Positions 7,353 through 14,720 of a DNA stretch of 37,737 nt are shown here, piece by piece. A program made the position numbers and the translations under genes. Position 1 is the first letter of the stretch. Every line of letters starts with the position of its first letter. The DNA is from a virus, in IMG/VR virus record IMGVR_UViG_3300038309_000183, positions 1 to 37,737 of that record; one strand, 5' to 3'. The notes beneath the pieces are model-generated. The model saw only the letters and a program-made list of their open reading frames with translations, did no database searches and was not told where the DNA came from.

Positions 7353-8417
7353 TTAAAGACCCGCTTTTTCGAATGCCACCGGGTCAAGTTCCCGCATTTC
7401 TTTCAATGTCACAGGCTGGAATCTCTTGTCAAGCTGAAGCTCTGCGAAACGTTGGGCCGAAAGGCCACCATCCCTTAAAAGCTTCGTTCTTTTAACGCCC
7501 AAAACGGACTCTTGAAACGCTTTTGGCTGGTTTTTCAGCCATGCATAATACATCTGTTTCGCCGGTACTTTTTCAATCTTTCCTGTTTCAGGATCACGCG
7601 CCGCCCTGGTTTCTCCACGGCTTAAAAAATCGAATGACCGGTCAAGAGCTGCTGCTGTTGTCGTGCGGCATCCATAGTGAAACGGCGGGATATCTGTCGT
7701 GTCAAGAGGTAATATCTGCCCATCCCTTGCCCTACACTCTGAAGTCGTTCGACCGTCAAGAGTTGCAATGATCTGTATACCCTTGACTATATCGTCGTTT
7801 GCGCGCCATGTCTCTACCCTTGTTTGATTTGCAGCATGTTGCAATGATGTCCTGACCACTGCTTCAAGATCTCGCTTTTCAATCGGAAACACTTCTTTTT
7901 GCAGTGCTCGTATCGTGTCTGGTGTTGTGATACCTGCTGCATAAGACGCACGAATAGTGTTCCCCATGGACCTAATTTGTGCCTCTGTGAACGAGTCTTT
8001 CAAGCCACCAAGCAAAGACCCTTGAAATCTACCCCCAAGGTTGAGCGGAGTTGAGTTTATTGCCGTGACAAGTTGTTCTGTTTTAGGCAAAACAAACTCA
8101 TGTTTTATTCCTTGGCCTAAATTCCTGATCTCAAAATCTGCTTCATACTCAGCGAGAGATTCAATTTGTTTGTCAATCTCACCAAAAATATCCTCAACAT
8201 ACCGCTTTTTTGCCGCTTCTGAAAATGCCTTAATCTGCTTTTCTGACTGTACCCGTGTCTTTTTTGTTATATCATCTCTGAGCAATATCCATACAAGCTG
8301 ATCATTGATATCATCAATCAAGTCAAGAATAGCATTCACATTTCCGCTCTTTAGACGTTCAAGGTGTGCGGCATGTCTTGTGCTTTGCTCTATGAGTTGA
8401 CCTGGTGCCTTTGGCAT
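7353..8417 (-). CDS. Minor head protein, Mu gpF / SPP1 gp7-like
   Basis: 354 aa, ATG two bases before the portal stop region. Around residues 185-255 it shows the phage head-morphogenesis signature: R-T-S-L-Q-H-A-A-N-Q-T-R, then A-T-L-D-G-R-T-T-S-E-C-R-A-R-D-G, then P-P-F-H-Y-G-C-R-T-T. This family binds the portal side of the capsid and is needed for procapsid formation or DNA ejection. N-terminal half is helical and charged. The gene order terminase, portal, gpF-like, scaffold, coat is standard. Confidence 0.9.
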   Translation of the reverse strand: MPKAPGQLIEQSTRHAAHLERLKSGNVNAILDLIDDINDQLVWILLRDDITKKTRVQSEKQIKAFSEAAKKRYVEDIFGEIDKQIESLAEYEADFEIRNLGQGIKHEFVLPKTEQLVTAINSTPLNLGGRFQGSLLGGLKDSFTEAQIRSMGNTIRASYAAGITTPDTIRALQKEVFPIEKRDLEAVVRTSLQHAANQTRVETWRANDDIVKGIQIIATLDGRTTSECRARDGQILPLDTTDIPPFHYGCRTTTAAALDRSFDFLSRGETRAARDPETGKIEKVPAKQMYYAWLKNQPKAFQESVLGVKRTKLLRDGGLSAQRFAELQLDKRFQPVTLKEMRELDPVAFEKAGL

Positions 8418-9806
8418 TTACACCATTCCCCCTGATGGCGCTATGGCGTCAAGGTAATCCTCGTCTGTTGTTTCTTCGTCGAAAAGATTTACCCGCTTCA
8501 TAAATCGGATATAATCAATAGTTCTTACCTGCCCCATGCTTTGGCCAGTCATCATGACTTGTATCAATTGTGCATCCATCGCCAGCGTGATAAAATCCTG
8601 GTTGATTTCGTATGAACATTGCGACTCATCGGCACCCATATAACGAGCAGCCCATTTTAAGGCCTGTGTGTAAGCCTCCGAAACATTTGACGCGATCATG
8701 GAAAGAACGGAAGTCTTGCCCTCACGTTCACCATTAAACTGTGAAGCTGTCTTTGCCGCCGTGTTGTTCTCGCTTATCCTTGCGCCAAGGCCTATCATTT
8801 TGATTTCTTTCCGGTCCATTTCGGCGCTTACTTGGGTGTTTTCCGGTGATGATGCAACTCCTATCTTGAATGGCATCAACCGACGATTCCCATAATAAAC
8901 CGTTCCTTCTTTTTTCATATCTTCGACCATTGAAGCTGAAATGTCATCTGAATCGATAAACGGCTGATTCTGAACACCCCAAAAAACGCTTTCCTCATTG
9001 TCTGCGCTGTTCATGAAGTGCTTTAAGTTCATCGTCGCAAGTGGCAGTATGGGGGGGTTGTCAACGGACGGATCGTTTACTTCTGCGCCTTCAAAAATGA
9101 ACGGGATAACGTCCCACTTGTTTCCTTTTGCATCGGTCGGGAAAAGCTCTTCACCGGGTATCCATTCTTTCTTCGGCTTTTCCCATTCGCGCATGGAATA
9201 CACGCCATATCTTAGCATAAGTTCAACTATTTTAGGCTTGTATTCAACTGTGTATCCATCGTCGCCGATCGTTTCTTCCATGGTTTCAATCACGACAAGA
9301 GACAACATCGTTTTTGAACCTACCGTTGTCTCGCGCCAATTAATTATGTTTTGAGCCGGTATGCGGTTGATCGTTGCAACATACTTCCCATTTTGGGTAT
9401 CTGCCCTTGAGACTTCGCCTTCCGTCCTTGGGAATGCCACATAAAGACCACCACGGCCACGTGTCAAGCTTGTCCGTGCGCTTCCCTGGCTCAACTGGTA
9501 AAGAGACTGCCCCTTCCCATTGGCGTTTTCCTGCATGTACTCAAGTTCGGGCGGAAGATTGACAGTAGGAACACGCCTGAACATTGTCCCAATATTGGCC
9601 GATACGGTTTGTGACGTGATCCCGTACCATGTTGCAGCGTCTTTGTATTGCTGGTTCCGGATTTTATTTTCTTGTGACGTGTCCTTCGGGTTGAGATACC
9701 GAAGGTATTTCTTCAGCCGGCCCTCATCGTCGGACATTACATCATCGATCATCTCCCATTTTGGAAGCATCGCTGTATATTCTGGGTGCCGTGCGTCAAT
9801 TGCCAT
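8418..9806 (-). CDS. Portal protein (DUF4055 type)
   Basis: 462 aa, ATG preceded by GGAGAT. The N-terminus A-R-H-P-E-Y-T-A-M-L-P-K-W and the L-R-Y-L-N-P segment match the DUF4055 group of phage portals. The body has the expected portal pattern, including R-I-P-A-Q-N-I-I-N-W and a late helical part with M-I-A-S-N-V-S-E-A-Y-T-Q-A-L. It forms the dodecameric channel at one capsid vertex where terminase docks. The start overlaps the end of a 63-aa gene by 11 bp. Confidence 0.88.
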   Translation of the reverse strand: MAIDARHPEYTAMLPKWEMIDDVMSDDEGRLKKYLRYLNPKDTSQENKIRNQQYKDAATWYGITSQTVSANIGTMFRRVPTVNLPPELEYMQENANGKGQSLYQLSQGSARTSLTRGRGGLYVAFPRTEGEVSRADTQNGKYVATINRIPAQNIINWRETTVGSKTMLSLVVIETMEETIGDDGYTVEYKPKIVELMLRYGVYSMREWEKPKKEWIPGEELFPTDAKGNKWDVIPFIFEGAEVNDPSVDNPPILPLATMNLKHFMNSADNEESVFWGVQNQPFIDSDDISASMVEDMKKEGTVYYGNRRLMPFKIGVASSPENTQVSAEMDRKEIKMIGLGARISENNTAAKTASQFNGEREGKTSVLSMIASNVSEAYTQALKWAARYMGADESQCSYEINQDFITLAMDAQLIQVMMTGQSMGQVRTIDYIRFMKRVNLFDEETTDEDYLDAIAPSGGMV

Positions 9807-9987
9807 TGTTTATCTCCGTAACTATATCAAGAAGCTCTTTAGACCACTCAATAATGTATTGGCCTGAATACCCCATTGATATATATCTATCTATTGATCT
9901 CGATAGCTCTATTGCTCTGTCTTCAAGCCATGTTTTCCTTGGTTTTGGTCCTATGGGTAGCTCGTTTTCTATAATAATTGCTGCCAT
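9796..9987 (-). CDS. Small hypothetical protein between terminase and portal (63 aa)
   Basis: ATG start after AAGGGGGAAAAC. It encodes 63 aa, mainly helical, with W-L-E-D-R-A-I-E-L-S-R-S-I and W-S-K-E-L-L-D-I-V. It overlaps the portal gene by 11 bp, which suggests coupled translation. No known family is recognised; a packaging or portal accessory role is only inferred from position. Confidence 0.65.
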   Translation of the reverse strand: MAAIIIENELPIGPKPRKTWLEDRAIELSRSIDRYISMGYSGQYIIEWSKELLDIVTEINNGN

Positions 9988-9998
9988 GTTTTCCCCCT

Positions 9999-11261
9999 TT
10001 ATATCACAGTCAATGGTCGTTTTACCGGGAATCTTCGGTGAACGTAGTAGCCTCCAGCGTCATTTCTATGGTCATTACCCTGCGTTTTGTCGGGTTGCCC
10101 ATCTGGACCATATGCCTGTTGCTCAAGGTCACGAACATATTTAGGGCACATCTTCGAGTTTACTTTATACCGTCTTTCGCCTTTTGAGTTGCAGAACATG
10201 GCATTCATAGACATAACGCGGTCCTTAATTCTCGGGTTAGCTTTTGGCGCATCGACGATAAAGCCAGCCCCTTCAAGCAATGTTATGTCTGATCGGCTTG
10301 CGCTCCGCGTGTCCCTGCTCCCTCCTGATGAATCAGGAAATATATAAATCTTATGTCCCTTGTAAATGTTCTGTATCGCCTTTATCATCGCAGGTGTGTC
10401 AATCAATTCACATATTTCACGCACAGCATGTGGCCACCCGTCGCGCAAAACATGGACGATTGCTGACATGTTCCCAACATTGAAATCCATGCCGATATAA
10501 AGCGTTTCTCGTTCAACCGGGTGTTCATTTGAATCATTTTCGATCCGATTATATGCCGGATAAACAGACCCGACTGTCAGATTGCAAAATTGGCCATCGA
10601 TATAGGCCATTACCAATTCAGCCGGGTAAGCTTCAAGCAATGACGGTATATAATCATTAGGCAAGTTTATGGCGTTTGAGCGTGTTGATGCATGGACAAT
10701 GCCATAATTGCCTTTGAGCTCCGGATTATCCTCAAGATCCTGCACAAACAACTTGTGCGTGGCCATAAACCCTTCGGGGGTCGTTGTGACATCAATACTG
10801 TTTCTGACCCCTGCGACATTATACCGCATCCTGGCAATGATCTTTTTCCATGCCGTCATCGCCTTTGGTTGTTTCAAAACATCAAACTCATCAATAAGGG
10901 CATGGCCGATCTTAAAACCGATGATCGTTTCTGGCCGCTCCATACTACGGCAAATAACCGTTGAAAGATACCGTTGCCCGCTGTAAATATGAACCTCTTT
11001 ATTCCCTACATTTATATCGCATCTATACCCAAACCAGTCCGCCACCTCTGAAATTGTAGGGTAAAATATATCTCTAATTTGCGGATATGTCGGAGCGAAA
11101 AACCCCATGTTTATTCCTGTGTGCTGATACGCATGATACAAAATACCAGTTGCGCCTGTGACTGATTTGCCGCTTCCATATCCGGCGACAAAGGCCCGAA
11201 ACTTATGAGGCATATCAAGGAAATCAACCTGCTCATCAGAGTATTCAATCCTTTTTTTCAC
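9999..11261 (-). CDS. Terminase large subunit
   Basis: About 420 aa from GTG 11261 (GAGA nine bases upstream); a TTG at 11270 is the alternative. The ATPase part has Walker A GYGSGKS (residues 27-33) and Walker B ALIDEFD (121-127). The nuclease part shows the acidic motif Y-I-G-M-D-F-N-V-G (about 245-253), a second block I-F-P-D-S-S-G-G-S and a final R-N-D-A-G-G-Y. It packages DNA with the small subunit encoded just upstream; the reading frames overlap by 17 bp. Confidence 0.95.
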   Translation of the reverse strand: MKKRIEYSDEQVDFLDMPHKFRAFVAGYGSGKSVTGATGILYHAYQHTGINMGFFAPTYPQIRDIFYPTISEVADWFGYRCDINVGNKEVHIYSGQRYLSTVICRSMERPETIIGFKIGHALIDEFDVLKQPKAMTAWKKIIARMRYNVAGVRNSIDVTTTPEGFMATHKLFVQDLEDNPELKGNYGIVHASTRSNAINLPNDYIPSLLEAYPAELVMAYIDGQFCNLTVGSVYPAYNRIENDSNEHPVERETLYIGMDFNVGNMSAIVHVLRDGWPHAVREICELIDTPAMIKAIQNIYKGHKIYIFPDSSGGSRDTRSASRSDITLLEGAGFIVDAPKANPRIKDRVMSMNAMFCNSKGERRYKVNSKMCPKYVRDLEQQAYGPDGQPDKTQGNDHRNDAGGYYVHRRFPVKRPLTVI

Positions 11262-11709
11262 GGCGCACAATCTCTATTTTGGTTATCTTTTCTTGGTCGT
11301 CGTCAACTTCTTTAGGAGGTGTTGTCATGAGGCCAATCTCACGTGCTATGATATTGTGGTTAAGCAATTCTGCTGCCGCGCCTGTAAATTTCTGATCCCA
11401 TATGATAGCCTCCACGCGCGTAATGACCTTGGATAAGTCATTTCTCTTTTTCCACTCATACCAAGTGCTAAGATCAATCCCAAGAAAAACAGAAAGCCCT
11501 GTGATTGTCATCGCCCTCATCTTGCAAGCATTGTACGTTAAAATCTCACCTTTTGATGCAAAAACCTTTTCTTCAATCAGCGGATTATCTTCAACCCACT
11601 GGAAATATTCACAGCATGCATTCCAAAGGTCTTCTCCGTTTTCAAATTTCCGATTAGGCCCATGCTTAGCCCTGAGTCTCCAAAATTGGTTCCCTTCAGG
11701 TGCTCCCAT
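11245..11709 (-). CDS. Terminase small subunit (P22 gp3-like)
   Basis: 154 aa from ATG 11709, which has GGGGTGAT directly upstream and lies one base past the preceding stop. It starts MGAPEGNQFWRLRAKHGPNR, the typical opening of gp3-type DNA-packaging proteins, followed by the W-x-x-C-x-E-Y-F-x-W segment and a later F-L-G-I-D-L-S-T-W-Y-E-W motif, a predicted DNA-binding helix pair. The charged C-terminus would contact the large subunit. P22-like small and coat proteins make headful packaging plausible, which fits a permuted genome. Confidence 0.88.
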   Translation of the reverse strand: MGAPEGNQFWRLRAKHGPNRKFENGEDLWNACCEYFQWVEDNPLIEEKVFASKGEILTYNACKMRAMTITGLSVFLGIDLSTWYEWKKRNDLSKVITRVEAIIWDQKFTGAAAELLNHNIIAREIGLMTTPPKEVDDDQEKITKIEIVRREKKD

Positions 11710-11710
11710 A

Positions 11711-11974
11711 TCACCCCGCAATCTTAATACCGAAAATAGCCAAAACAGCAGATGCAACCCCTATAGCAAGTGTTTTTAAAATCGCAAATTTCGCAGTCCT
11801 TACGCCCTCTTTATGTTCGAGATACCACCCATGCACCTCATCGATTTTCGCCTTATTGTCAGCGCATCCAAGACCATCAAACCGCTTGTCCATGGACTCA
11901 ACAATTGTTTTTAGGTATTCAACACCTGCGTGAGTTTCGCCTATTTTTTGAGCTGTCGCGCTGTCAAGTTCCAC
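11711..11974 (-). CDS. Membrane-anchored protein, XhlA/holin-like
   Basis: About 87 aa; GTG 11974 fits the GGGGGG five bases upstream better than GTG 11980. Residues 1-60 are helical and charged; a single membrane helix (about 65-87, L-A-I-G-V-A-S-A-V-L-A-I-F-G-I) closes the protein. This N-terminal amphipathic plus C-terminal membrane anchor plan resembles XhlA-type proteins that work with holins. It lies between another small membrane protein and the terminase genes. A lysis role is likely but not proven. Confidence 0.6.
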   Translation of the reverse strand: MELDSATAQKIGETHAGVEYLKTIVESMDKRFDGLGCADNKAKIDEVHGWYLEHKEGVRTAKFAILKTLAIGVASAVLAIFGIKIAG

Positions 11975-11988
11975 AATCACCCCCCATG

Positions 11989-12189
11989 CTATTTTTCACC
12001 GAATTTTTGGCCGACCTTTGCCCCAAGAGAGCCGAGAACAAGAGCCACAGTGCTAAGATCGAGCGGTTGAACAACCCCGGACCTAATAGACGTATACGAC
12101 CATACAGAAACAACGGCTGAGGCTATCATAAACGCTATGACCCTGATTGAAGACATATTGCCATTTGATTCTTTCAACATTTCAAACAT
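11989..12189 (-). CDS. Small two-helix membrane protein, candidate holin
   Basis: 66 aa, ATG with AAGGGG upstream. It begins M-F-E-M-L-K-E-S-N-G-N-M-S-S-I-R-V, then has hydrophobic helices at about 17-33 and 43-58, and ends K-V-G-Q-K-F-G-E-K. This pattern (D/E-x-N-G-N-x-S-S-x-R-V ... KFGE) recurs in small phage proteins often called holins. It is the first gene of the late operon, directly behind the putative late promoter, and is followed by a second membrane protein. Confidence 0.65.
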   Translation of the reverse strand: MFEMLKESNGNMSSIRVIAFMIASAVVSVWSYTSIRSGVVQPLDLSTVALVLGSLGAKVGQKFGEK

Positions 12190-12221
12190 ACGGACCCCTT
12201 TAGTTTTATATGTGCAGCCTC

Positions 12222-12251
12222 AATGTACCTATATTTTAATCAAATTGTCAA
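12222..12251 (-). promoter_or_regulatory. Candidate late promoter
   Basis: On the minus strand TTGACA (12251-12246), an 18-bp AT-rich spacer, and TACATT (12227-12222, four of six matches). It points into the holin-terminase-head operon, with about 30 nt of leader before the ribosome site. It is back-to-back with the plus-strand early promoter, whose -35 is 27 bp away. Confidence 0.5.
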
Positions 12252-12277
12252 TAAATTAAAAAAAGTGCATTTTGTTG

Positions 12278-12305
12278 TTGACATTCTCGTACAATGTGGT
12301 AATAT
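12278..12305 (+). promoter_or_regulatory. Early promoter copy 1 with operator-like dyad
   Basis: TTGACA (12278-12283), 16-bp spacer, TAATAT (12300-12305). The spacer carries an imperfect dyad at 12282-12298 (ACATT...AATGT, six of eight pairs), well placed for repression by a dimeric HTH protein. An identical arrangement is at 14297-14324. Confidence 0.7.
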
Positions 12306-12361
12306 GTAATCAAGAGGTCAGGGAAAGGCCCTGACCGAAACACCCAAGCGAAAGGAAACGA
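12278..12361 (+). repeat. 84-bp promoter/leader block, copy 1
   Basis: Matches 14297-14380 at 82 of 84 positions. It includes the promoter, the operator-like dyad, an 8-bp leader hairpin (GGTCAGGG at 12316-12323 with CCCTGACC at 12329-12336, loop AAAGG) near the expected transcript 5' end, and the AAAGGAAACGA ribosome site. It is a whole, reusable expression signal. Confidence 0.92.
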
Positions 12362-12363
12362 CA

Positions 12364-12528
12364 ATGACAAATGAACAAGCCTTCGAAAAAATTTGCGGGA
12401 ACCAAGTTGACCCCAAAAATGTGACCGACGAAGACATCCGTGGGATGGCCGAACAGTGGAACGCCCAGGGCGAAACATGCACCGACGAAGAGATTGCAGC
12501 AGCCATTGATTATATCAACTCATTATAA
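12364..12528 (+). CDS. Small acidic early protein (54 aa)
   Basis: ATG start 12364, four bases after AAAGGAAACG of the promoter block. The 54-aa acidic protein begins MTNEQAFEKICGNQVDPKNV and ends D-Y-I-N-S-L. It is the first gene behind the strong early promoter. Two D/E-rich helices are likely (T-D-E-D-I-R and T-D-E-E-I-A-A-A-I). No family is recognised. Small acidic early proteins in phages often bind host proteins; that is only a suggestion here. Confidence 0.7.
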   Translation: MTNEQAFEKICGNQVDPKNVTDEDIRGMAEQWNAQGETCTDEEIAAAIDYINSL

Positions 12529-12536
12529 ACAATCCA

Positions 12537-12554
12537 GCCCCGGTCAGCCGGGGC
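12537..12554 (+). other. Intergenic GC hairpin 1
   Basis: GCCCCGG, loop TCAG, CCGGGGC: a perfect 7-bp stem just after a stop codon and before the next ribosome site. No T-run follows, so it is not a normal terminator. Similar stems stand at 12802-12819 and 14628-14651. Confidence 0.6.
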
Positions 12555-12580
12555 ATAAATTGAAACAAGAGGGCATGGAA

Positions 12581-12793
12581 ATGAAACCAGAAACAGAATT
12601 GCAATTCCGGTTACGCAAAGCGAAAGAATCGCTCGAACGCGCTATTATCAAAGAAAGCGATGCTCGTCAGGAGCTTATTCGTGCAGAAGAATCACGCCGT
12701 TCTGCGAAAAACAGATACGAGTCGCTTTTTTTAGAAGAAGAGCGTGCTGAACATGACCGCAGGGCGATTAATTACAGACATTGCACGTTATAA
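12581..12793 (+). CDS. Small coiled-coil early protein (70 aa)
   Basis: I use the ATG at 12581, seven bases after AGGG; ATG 12575 is the alternative. The protein begins MKPETELQFRLRKAKESLER and is almost entirely charged helix (R/E/K with regular L, A), so a coiled coil is likely over about residues 5-60. No cysteine motif or membrane segment. Function unknown. It is the second gene of the first early unit and is followed by a GC hairpin. Confidence 0.65.
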   Translation: MKPETELQFRLRKAKESLERAIIKESDARQELIRAEESRRSAKNRYESLFLEEERAEHDRRAINYRHCTL

Positions 12794-12801
12794 CCGACCC
12801 C

Positions 12802-12819
12802 GCCCCGGTCCGCTGGGGC
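12802..12819 (+). other. Intergenic GC hairpin 2
   Basis: GCCCCGG, loop TCCG, CTGGGGC: seven pairs including one G-U, after a stop codon. Same plan as 12537-12554; one compensating-type G-U difference suggests the stem, not the exact sequence, is kept. Confidence 0.55.
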
Positions 12820-12841
12820 ACAAAACGAAAAGGAGAACATC

Positions 12842-13192
12842 ATGGATGAAACGATATTAAAAGTAAAAGGCTTCGGGGAAAGCGGCACTACAAAGGCCTG
12901 GAACCAACTTAGCGAGTTCGTAATGGAAAATTTCGACTTGCTATATTATGGGGCTTGCAGAATAGACGCGAACATACCCGACGACTATTACGCACCCCGT
13001 AGAATACAAATTAACAGCACCCGGTTGCACCTAAACCAGGGCCTGAAAATCGCAGCCGGACATCATCTGCATGACGATAAAGAACCGGAAGAAAGGCATA
13101 TAACCGAGGCCATATCTGACATTCAAAAACTTCTGGATGTAGCGGGTGAGGACAGACCACTTAGTTACATAATAAGAATAGAGGCAATATGA
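12842..13192 (+). CDS. Hypothetical early protein (116 aa)
   Basis: ATG with AAGGAG seven bases upstream. It begins MDETILKVKGFGESGTTKAW; later parts include D-Y-Y-A-P-R-R-I-Q-I-N and a C-terminal helical region. No membrane segment and one cysteine. No family is recognised. Its TGA overlaps the ATG of the next gene (ATGA), so the pair is probably co-translated. Confidence 0.65.
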   Translation: MDETILKVKGFGESGTTKAWNQLSEFVMENFDLLYYGACRIDANIPDDYYAPRRIQINSTRLHLNQGLKIAAGHHLHDDKEPEERHITEAISDIQKLLDVAGEDRPLSYIIRIEAI

Positions 13193-13413
13193 AACGTCGG
13201 AAAAGTGAAATGACACGATACCGCGTAACCCGAGGCATATGCGCTAAGGTATACGCCACTGCCGCCATGCAAGACCGGCGCGCACCAGTCCACCATGAAC
13301 CAGCACCATTCAGGATGGCTTACATCACAGAAGGTGGAGAAAGGATAGAGCGTAAATTCCACGGTTCACCGGGTGAGATTCTTGATCAATTAAAGGCAGA
13401 AACTCAAAACTAA
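13189..13413 (+). CDS. Small basic hypothetical protein (74 aa)
   Basis: Starts in an ATGA overlap with the previous gene. It begins MKRRKSEMTRYRVTRGICAK and is basic at the N-terminus, with a more acidic end G-E-I-L-D-Q-L-K-A-E-T. A short beta-hairpin-like middle (A-Y-I-T-E-G-G-E-R-I-E-R-K-F) is suggested. Function unknown. Confidence 0.6.
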   Translation: MKRRKSEMTRYRVTRGICAKVYATAAMQDRRAPVHHEPAPFRMAYITEGGERIERKFHGSPGEILDQLKAETQN

Positions 13414-13431
13414 TTTTCATGGAGGTGTAAA

Positions 13432-13626
13432 ATGTTGAAAGATAAAGAACCATGTGATTTTCAAGAAATTATCAGATTGACTGACAAATATATTGCAGCA
13501 AGGTTGGCATATCGCGATAGAGTCGATGAAATTGAAACAATCAACACGGCAAAGAAAAACATTGATGCCCACCTTGATTATCTCAAAAAAACATACACAA
13601 AAAAACTCGGCCCTGGTTGCCAGTAA
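13432..13626 (+). CDS. Small helical hypothetical protein (64 aa)
   Basis: ATG with GGAGGTGTAAA upstream. The protein begins MLKDKEPCDFQEIIRLTDKY and is helical, with I-A-A-R-L-A-Y-R-D-R-V-D-E-I and a lysine-rich tail. No family is recognised. It lies in a tight run of small early genes (11 bp to the next). Confidence 0.65.
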   Translation: MLKDKEPCDFQEIIRLTDKYIAARLAYRDRVDEIETINTAKKNIDAHLDYLKKTYTKKLGPGCQ

Positions 13627-13637
13627 GGAGGTGTTAG

Positions 13638-13967
13638 ATGTTTAGAAATGACAAAAAATGCCCAAACAAACGATGTAAAGTGACCTTCGAACGGTCGCGA
13701 TTTGACACATACCAATATTGCCCCCATTGTGGTTCGTCGCTGCGTGGCCCTGAATCTGGCGTAACAATCTTTGCAAAACGCGATGGAGGAACTTATTTCG
13801 GGGTTGAAAACGTGGTTGATCTTGTTATTTGCGGAAAAAACGGCATTCCAAAATGGAAAATTTCAGAATCAGGGGAAAGGTCTAAGTTTGAAAAGTTTCT
13901 GGATGATCTTGAATCGAATCTCTCTGTTGTAGATGGAAAGGAGGATGAATGGACGTTAGGGGAATAA
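13638..13967 (+). CDS. Zinc-ribbon protein (109 aa)
   Basis: ATG with AAGGAGGTG upstream. The N-terminus has two cysteine pairs, C-P-N-K-R-C (about 8-13) and C-P-H-C (about 28-31), the classic zinc-ribbon layout. The rest has a beta-rich middle and an acidic helical end. A nucleic-acid or protein-binding role is likely. It overlaps the next gene, an HTH regulator, by 19 bp. Confidence 0.7.
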   Translation: MFRNDKKCPNKRCKVTFERSRFDTYQYCPHCGSSLRGPESGVTIFAKRDGGTYFGVENVVDLVICGKNGIPKWKISESGERSKFEKFLDDLESNLSVVDGKEDEWTLGE

Positions 13968-14278
13968 GAGAGGCGCTTGGGTTGTCACGTGCTGAGTTCG
14001 CTGAAAAGGTAGGCGTTACGGTATCAGCCGTGGAATCGTGGGAATACGGAAGAAGGAACCCATCAAAACAGGCCCAATTTATTGTGAAAATTTTAGTGAA
14101 TAAGGAGAAAAAATTGAAATTGACGCATGATCAGATTGTAAAAACATACCGAGAAAAGGGGTATGAGGAAGTTGATATTTTCCCATTGATCCCGGTTACG
14201 GTTATGTCAAACGGGCACCAGTTCATAACAATCAAAGGCATCCGTGTACGAGACGGATATCACAAGCCGAAAAATTAA
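13949..14278 (+). CDS. XRE-type HTH protein (109 aa)
   Basis: ATG with AAAGGAGG upstream, inside the end of the zinc-ribbon gene. Residues 1-50 form an XRE/Cro-like HTH: I-R-E-A-L-G-L-S-R-A-E-F-A-E-K-V, then V-T-V-S-A-V-E-S-W-E-Y-G-R-R-N-P. The C-terminal 50 residues are not a known domain. It is the last gene of the first early unit, just before the second copy of the promoter block, so it is a good candidate to bind the operator dyads at 12282-12298 and 14301-14317. Confidence 0.8.
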   Translation: MDVRGIREALGLSRAEFAEKVGVTVSAVESWEYGRRNPSKQAQFIVKILVNKEKKLKLTHDQIVKTYREKGYEEVDIFPLIPVTVMSNGHQFITIKGIRVRDGYHKPKN

Positions 14279-14296
14279 AATAATGTTGCTTCCCCC

Positions 14297-14324
14297 TTGA
14301 CATTCTCGTACAATGTGGTAATAT
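14297..14324 (+). promoter_or_regulatory. Early promoter copy 2 with operator-like dyad
   Basis: TTGACA (14297-14302), 16-bp spacer and TAATAT (14319-14324), identical to copy 1, including the ACATT...AATGT dyad at 14301-14317. It drives the short unit 14384-15155. Confidence 0.7.
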
Positions 14325-14380
14325 GTAATCAAGAGGTCAGGGAAAGGCCCTGACCGAAACACTCAAACGAAAGGAAACGA
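14297..14380 (+). repeat. 84-bp promoter/leader block, copy 2
   Basis: Direct repeat of 12278-12361, 2,019 bp apart, with two mismatches, both in the unpaired leader between hairpin and ribosome site. The genes that follow the two copies are unrelated, so only the control block is duplicated. Confidence 0.92.
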
Positions 14381-14383
14381 ATC

Positions 14384-14623
14384 ATGATGAAGCATGAATT
14401 TGAAAAGATGGTCGGCCAGGAAGTTGGGGAAGATGAGTACGCCTGTATCGAAACAGTTTATATGTTCTACCCCGGGGAGATTCAGAAAGATACAATAGTT
14501 AAAATGTATAAAGAATCCGGTATGGTTATTTTTAGGGATCTTTATAAACGCGCGTCCGAAATAGTGGTGTTAAATAACCAAATTTCTGATTTACAGAACA
14601 GGCTATCTAAACTATTCGCCTAA
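14384..14623 (+). CDS. Phage hypothetical protein (79 aa)
   Basis: ATG start 14384 behind AAAGGAAACG of promoter copy 2. It begins M-M-K-H-E-F-E-K-M-V-G and continues E-D-E-Y-A-C-I-E-T-V-Y-M-F-Y-P. This E-Y-x-x-I-E-x-V-Y pattern recurs in small phage proteins of unknown function. The C-terminal third (N-N-Q-I-S-D-L-Q-N-R-L) looks like a short coiled coil. Confidence 0.7.
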   Translation: MMKHEFEKMVGQEVGEDEYACIETVYMFYPGEIQKDTIVKMYKESGMVIFRDLYKRASEIVVLNNQISDLQNRLSKLFA

Positions 14624-14627
14624 CCAA

Positions 14628-14651
14628 CCCGGCCTGTTCCGGCCCGCCGGG
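14628..14651 (+). other. Intergenic GC hairpin 3
   Basis: CCCGGC (14628-14633) pairs with GCCGGG (14646-14651) just after a stop codon, third example of the same kind of intergenic stem in the early block. No T-run. Confidence 0.45.
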
Positions 14652-14720
14652 GCAGAATATTTGGTGCACCAACACACACTATCCAGACAACCCAAAGATA
14701 TTAAATACGGAGGGAGTATT

